A stretch of 14,842 nt of DNA from DAOTWP01 sp034435675 (lineage in GTDB: Bacteria; Chloroflexota; Anaerolineae; Aggregatilineales; Phototrophicaceae), in assembly GCA_034435675.1 (NCBI GenBank), contig DAOTWP010000171.1, positions 1 through 14,842 on the forward strand, given 5' to 3'. The translations under genes and the position numbers were made by a program. Shown piece by piece: positions 13,815 through 14,842 of this stretch (the stretch's first letter is position 1; each line of letters starts with the position of its first letter). Under the pieces are notes generated by a model. It was not told the origin of the DNA, searched no databases, and worked only from the letters and a program-made list of their open reading frames with translations.

Positions 13815-14842
13815 TCAGCGCAGCAGCCGCTCGTAGAGCTGCCAGCGAAAGATCAGGCGGAGCAGCAGCAGCCAGACCAGCGTGATGCCTGCCAGCAGCG
13901 CATAATCCGCAGTTGCCAGCGGGGCAAGCGTGAAGAATGCGCGCAGCGGTTCCGCCAGGGTCACGACGGCAAGCAGCAGAATCGTGCCCGGCACGATCAG
14001 CGTAACACGCCAATCGCGGCGCGGCGGCAGCAAAACGGCGAAAAAGCCTATTGGCGGCGCGGTGAACAACACCAGCGTGCAGCCGCACAACACGACAACG
14101 GTGATCAGCGCGGTGCGGGCGACAATCACATTGGCAGTTGTCAGGTAGCCGACGTAGACACCGATACCGACAAGCGTAATGCTGAGTGCGGCAGGGAAGA
14201 CAAAGCGCGCGACATCCGCACGCAGTGGCTGTGCGCGCGTGCCCGGTTGTGCCCACAGCGCCAGCAGCAGCGGCGGAATGCCCGCAGCGAGCAGTGCATT
14301 GAGTGCGTCCTGGGTGGGCAGGAAGGGGAAGCTTCCCCCTACGATGCCTACTCCGGCGATAATCAGCAGCACGGAGACAGTGCGGGTGAGCAGCAGGCGC
14401 ATGGTGTCCGCAATGCCATTGACAATGCGCTGACCTTCCAGAAACGCAGCAGGCAGTACGCCGAAGTTGTCCTTGAGCAGCACAATATCCGCCACGCCGC
14501 GCGCTGCCGCGCTGCCACTCTGCATGGCGATGCCTACATGCGCCTTTTTCAGTGACAGCACATCATTGACCCCGTCCCCAACCATTGCCACATATTCTCC
14601 GGATGCCTGCAACACATCTATCAACCGTTCCTTCTGGTCCGGTGTGATGCGCCCGAAGATTGCCGCCTGCCGCGCCTGTGCCGCAAATGCCGCGTCGTCC
14701 ATAGTTGCCAGATCCACGCCGCTGAGCACCCCGCCGGAGGTGTCAAAGCCTGCCTGCTGCGCCAGCGCTTTGACGGTCTGGGGGTTATCGCCGGAGATGA
14801 TCTTCAGACGGATGTTCGCCTGCTGAAAATGCGCGAGGGTCT
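13815..14842 (-). CDS. CtpE-like cation-transporting P-type ATPase (5' partial)
   Basis: The frame is open from the right window edge to a TGA at 13815-13817, leaving 341 complete C-terminal residues; the phosphorylation motif DKTGT and the N-terminal half lie outside. Numbering from the first complete codon, SGDNP (16-20) is the TGD-type nucleotide-domain motif, RITPDQK (64-70) the conserved P-domain segment, and MVGDGVNDVLSLKKAHVGIAM (in parts: VGDGVND 87-93, LSLKKAHVGIAM 95-106) the hinge. Six membrane helices follow, as expected for P2-type pumps. The hinge has NDVLSL where most PacL/SERCA-type pumps have NDAPAL; from memory the mycobacterial calcium-linked CtpE group shares the NDVL form and the SGSxA stretch seen at 108-112. 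Ion specificity cannot be determined without the missing part. An internal GTG at 14729 is not a real start because homologous motifs continue upstream of it. Confidence 0.88.
   Translation of the reverse strand, partial: TLAHFQQANIRLKIISGDNPQTVKALAQQAGFDTSGGVLSGVDLATMDDAAFAAQARQAAIFGRITPDQKERLIDVLQASGEYVAMVGDGVNDVLSLKKAHVGIAMQSGSAAARGVADIVLLKDNFGVLPAAFLEGQRIVNGIADTMRLLLTRTVSVLLIIAGVGIVGGSFPFLPTQDALNALLAAGIPPLLLALWAQPGTRAQPLRADVARFVFPAALSITLVGIGVYVGYLTTANVIVARTALITVVVLCGCTLVLFTAPPIGFFAVLLPPRRDWRVTLIVPGTILLLAVVTLAEPLRAFFTLAPLATADYALLAGITLVWLLLLRLIFRWQLYERLLR

Noticed and set aside
13791..14555. 254-codon plus-strand frame opposite the P-type ATPase
   Set aside because: Its Gln/Arg-rich composition is what the antisense of Leu/Ala-rich membrane helices gives; the minus strand carries clear ATPase motifs.
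14729..14729. Internal GTG as the start of a short ATPase fragment
   Set aside because: The conserved SGDNP motif lies upstream in the same frame and the frame stays open to the window edge.
1..14842. tRNA, rRNA, CRISPR array, prophage or toxin-antitoxin module
   Set aside because: No cloverleaf-like or rRNA-like sequence, no regularly spaced repeats, and no phage or small toxin genes were seen; ordinary chromosomal genes fill the window.

Overview
This GC-rich bacterial chromosomal window has eight complete and two partial protein genes. There is no tRNA, rRNA, CRISPR array, transposase or phage gene. My best guess is a Chloroflexota (Anaerolineae-like) bacterium. The guess rests on the very long two-module FtsX-type permeases, an ECF sigma factor paired with an SH3-bearing anti-sigma factor on a Pro/Thr-rich stalk, and a membrane-anchored tyrosine phosphatase with a beta-sandwich domain. 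No phylogenetic marker is present, so this is inference.

Layout. (1) 1-4918, minus strand: two tandem FtsX-type ABC permeases, the second running off the left edge. No ATPase is in the window. (2) 4919-5279: a 361-base divergent intergenic region with candidate promoters for both sides and an inverted-repeat structure in the predicted 5' leader of the permease mRNA. (3) 5280-7104, plus strand: an ECF sigma factor overlapping a transmembrane zinc-finger anti-sigma factor, whose outer part ends in two cysteine-bracketed SH3-like repeats. (4) 7120-9269, minus strand: a tyrosine phosphatase and, upstream of it, a mutarotase-fold-like protein of unknown function (DUF4380-like). (5) 9365-12322, plus strand: a patatin-like hydrolase, then an OmpR-type response regulator and a four-helix histidine kinase that overlap by one base. 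(6) 12323-12523: a good promoter followed by a roughly 100-bp MITE-like palindromic element in the leader of the next gene. (7) 12524-13753, plus strand: an MFS permease. (8) 13815-14842, minus strand: the C-terminal part of a CtpE-like P-type ATPase, convergent with the MFS gene across a hairpin.

How they may work together. The theme is the cell envelope and signalling: an envelope-facing sigma/anti-sigma switch, a two-component system, a probable surface phosphatase, a lipase-like protein, and export or ion-transport membrane proteins. The sigma/anti-sigma pair and the permease operon share a divergent control region, so co-regulation is plausible but not shown. The most unusual items are the permease leader, where one arm could pair either with an upstream arm or with the ribosome-binding site; the Cys-bracketed SH3 sensor of the anti-sigma factor; and the MITE-like insertion between promoter and start codon of the MFS gene. 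I did not find a complete novel defence or mobile system.
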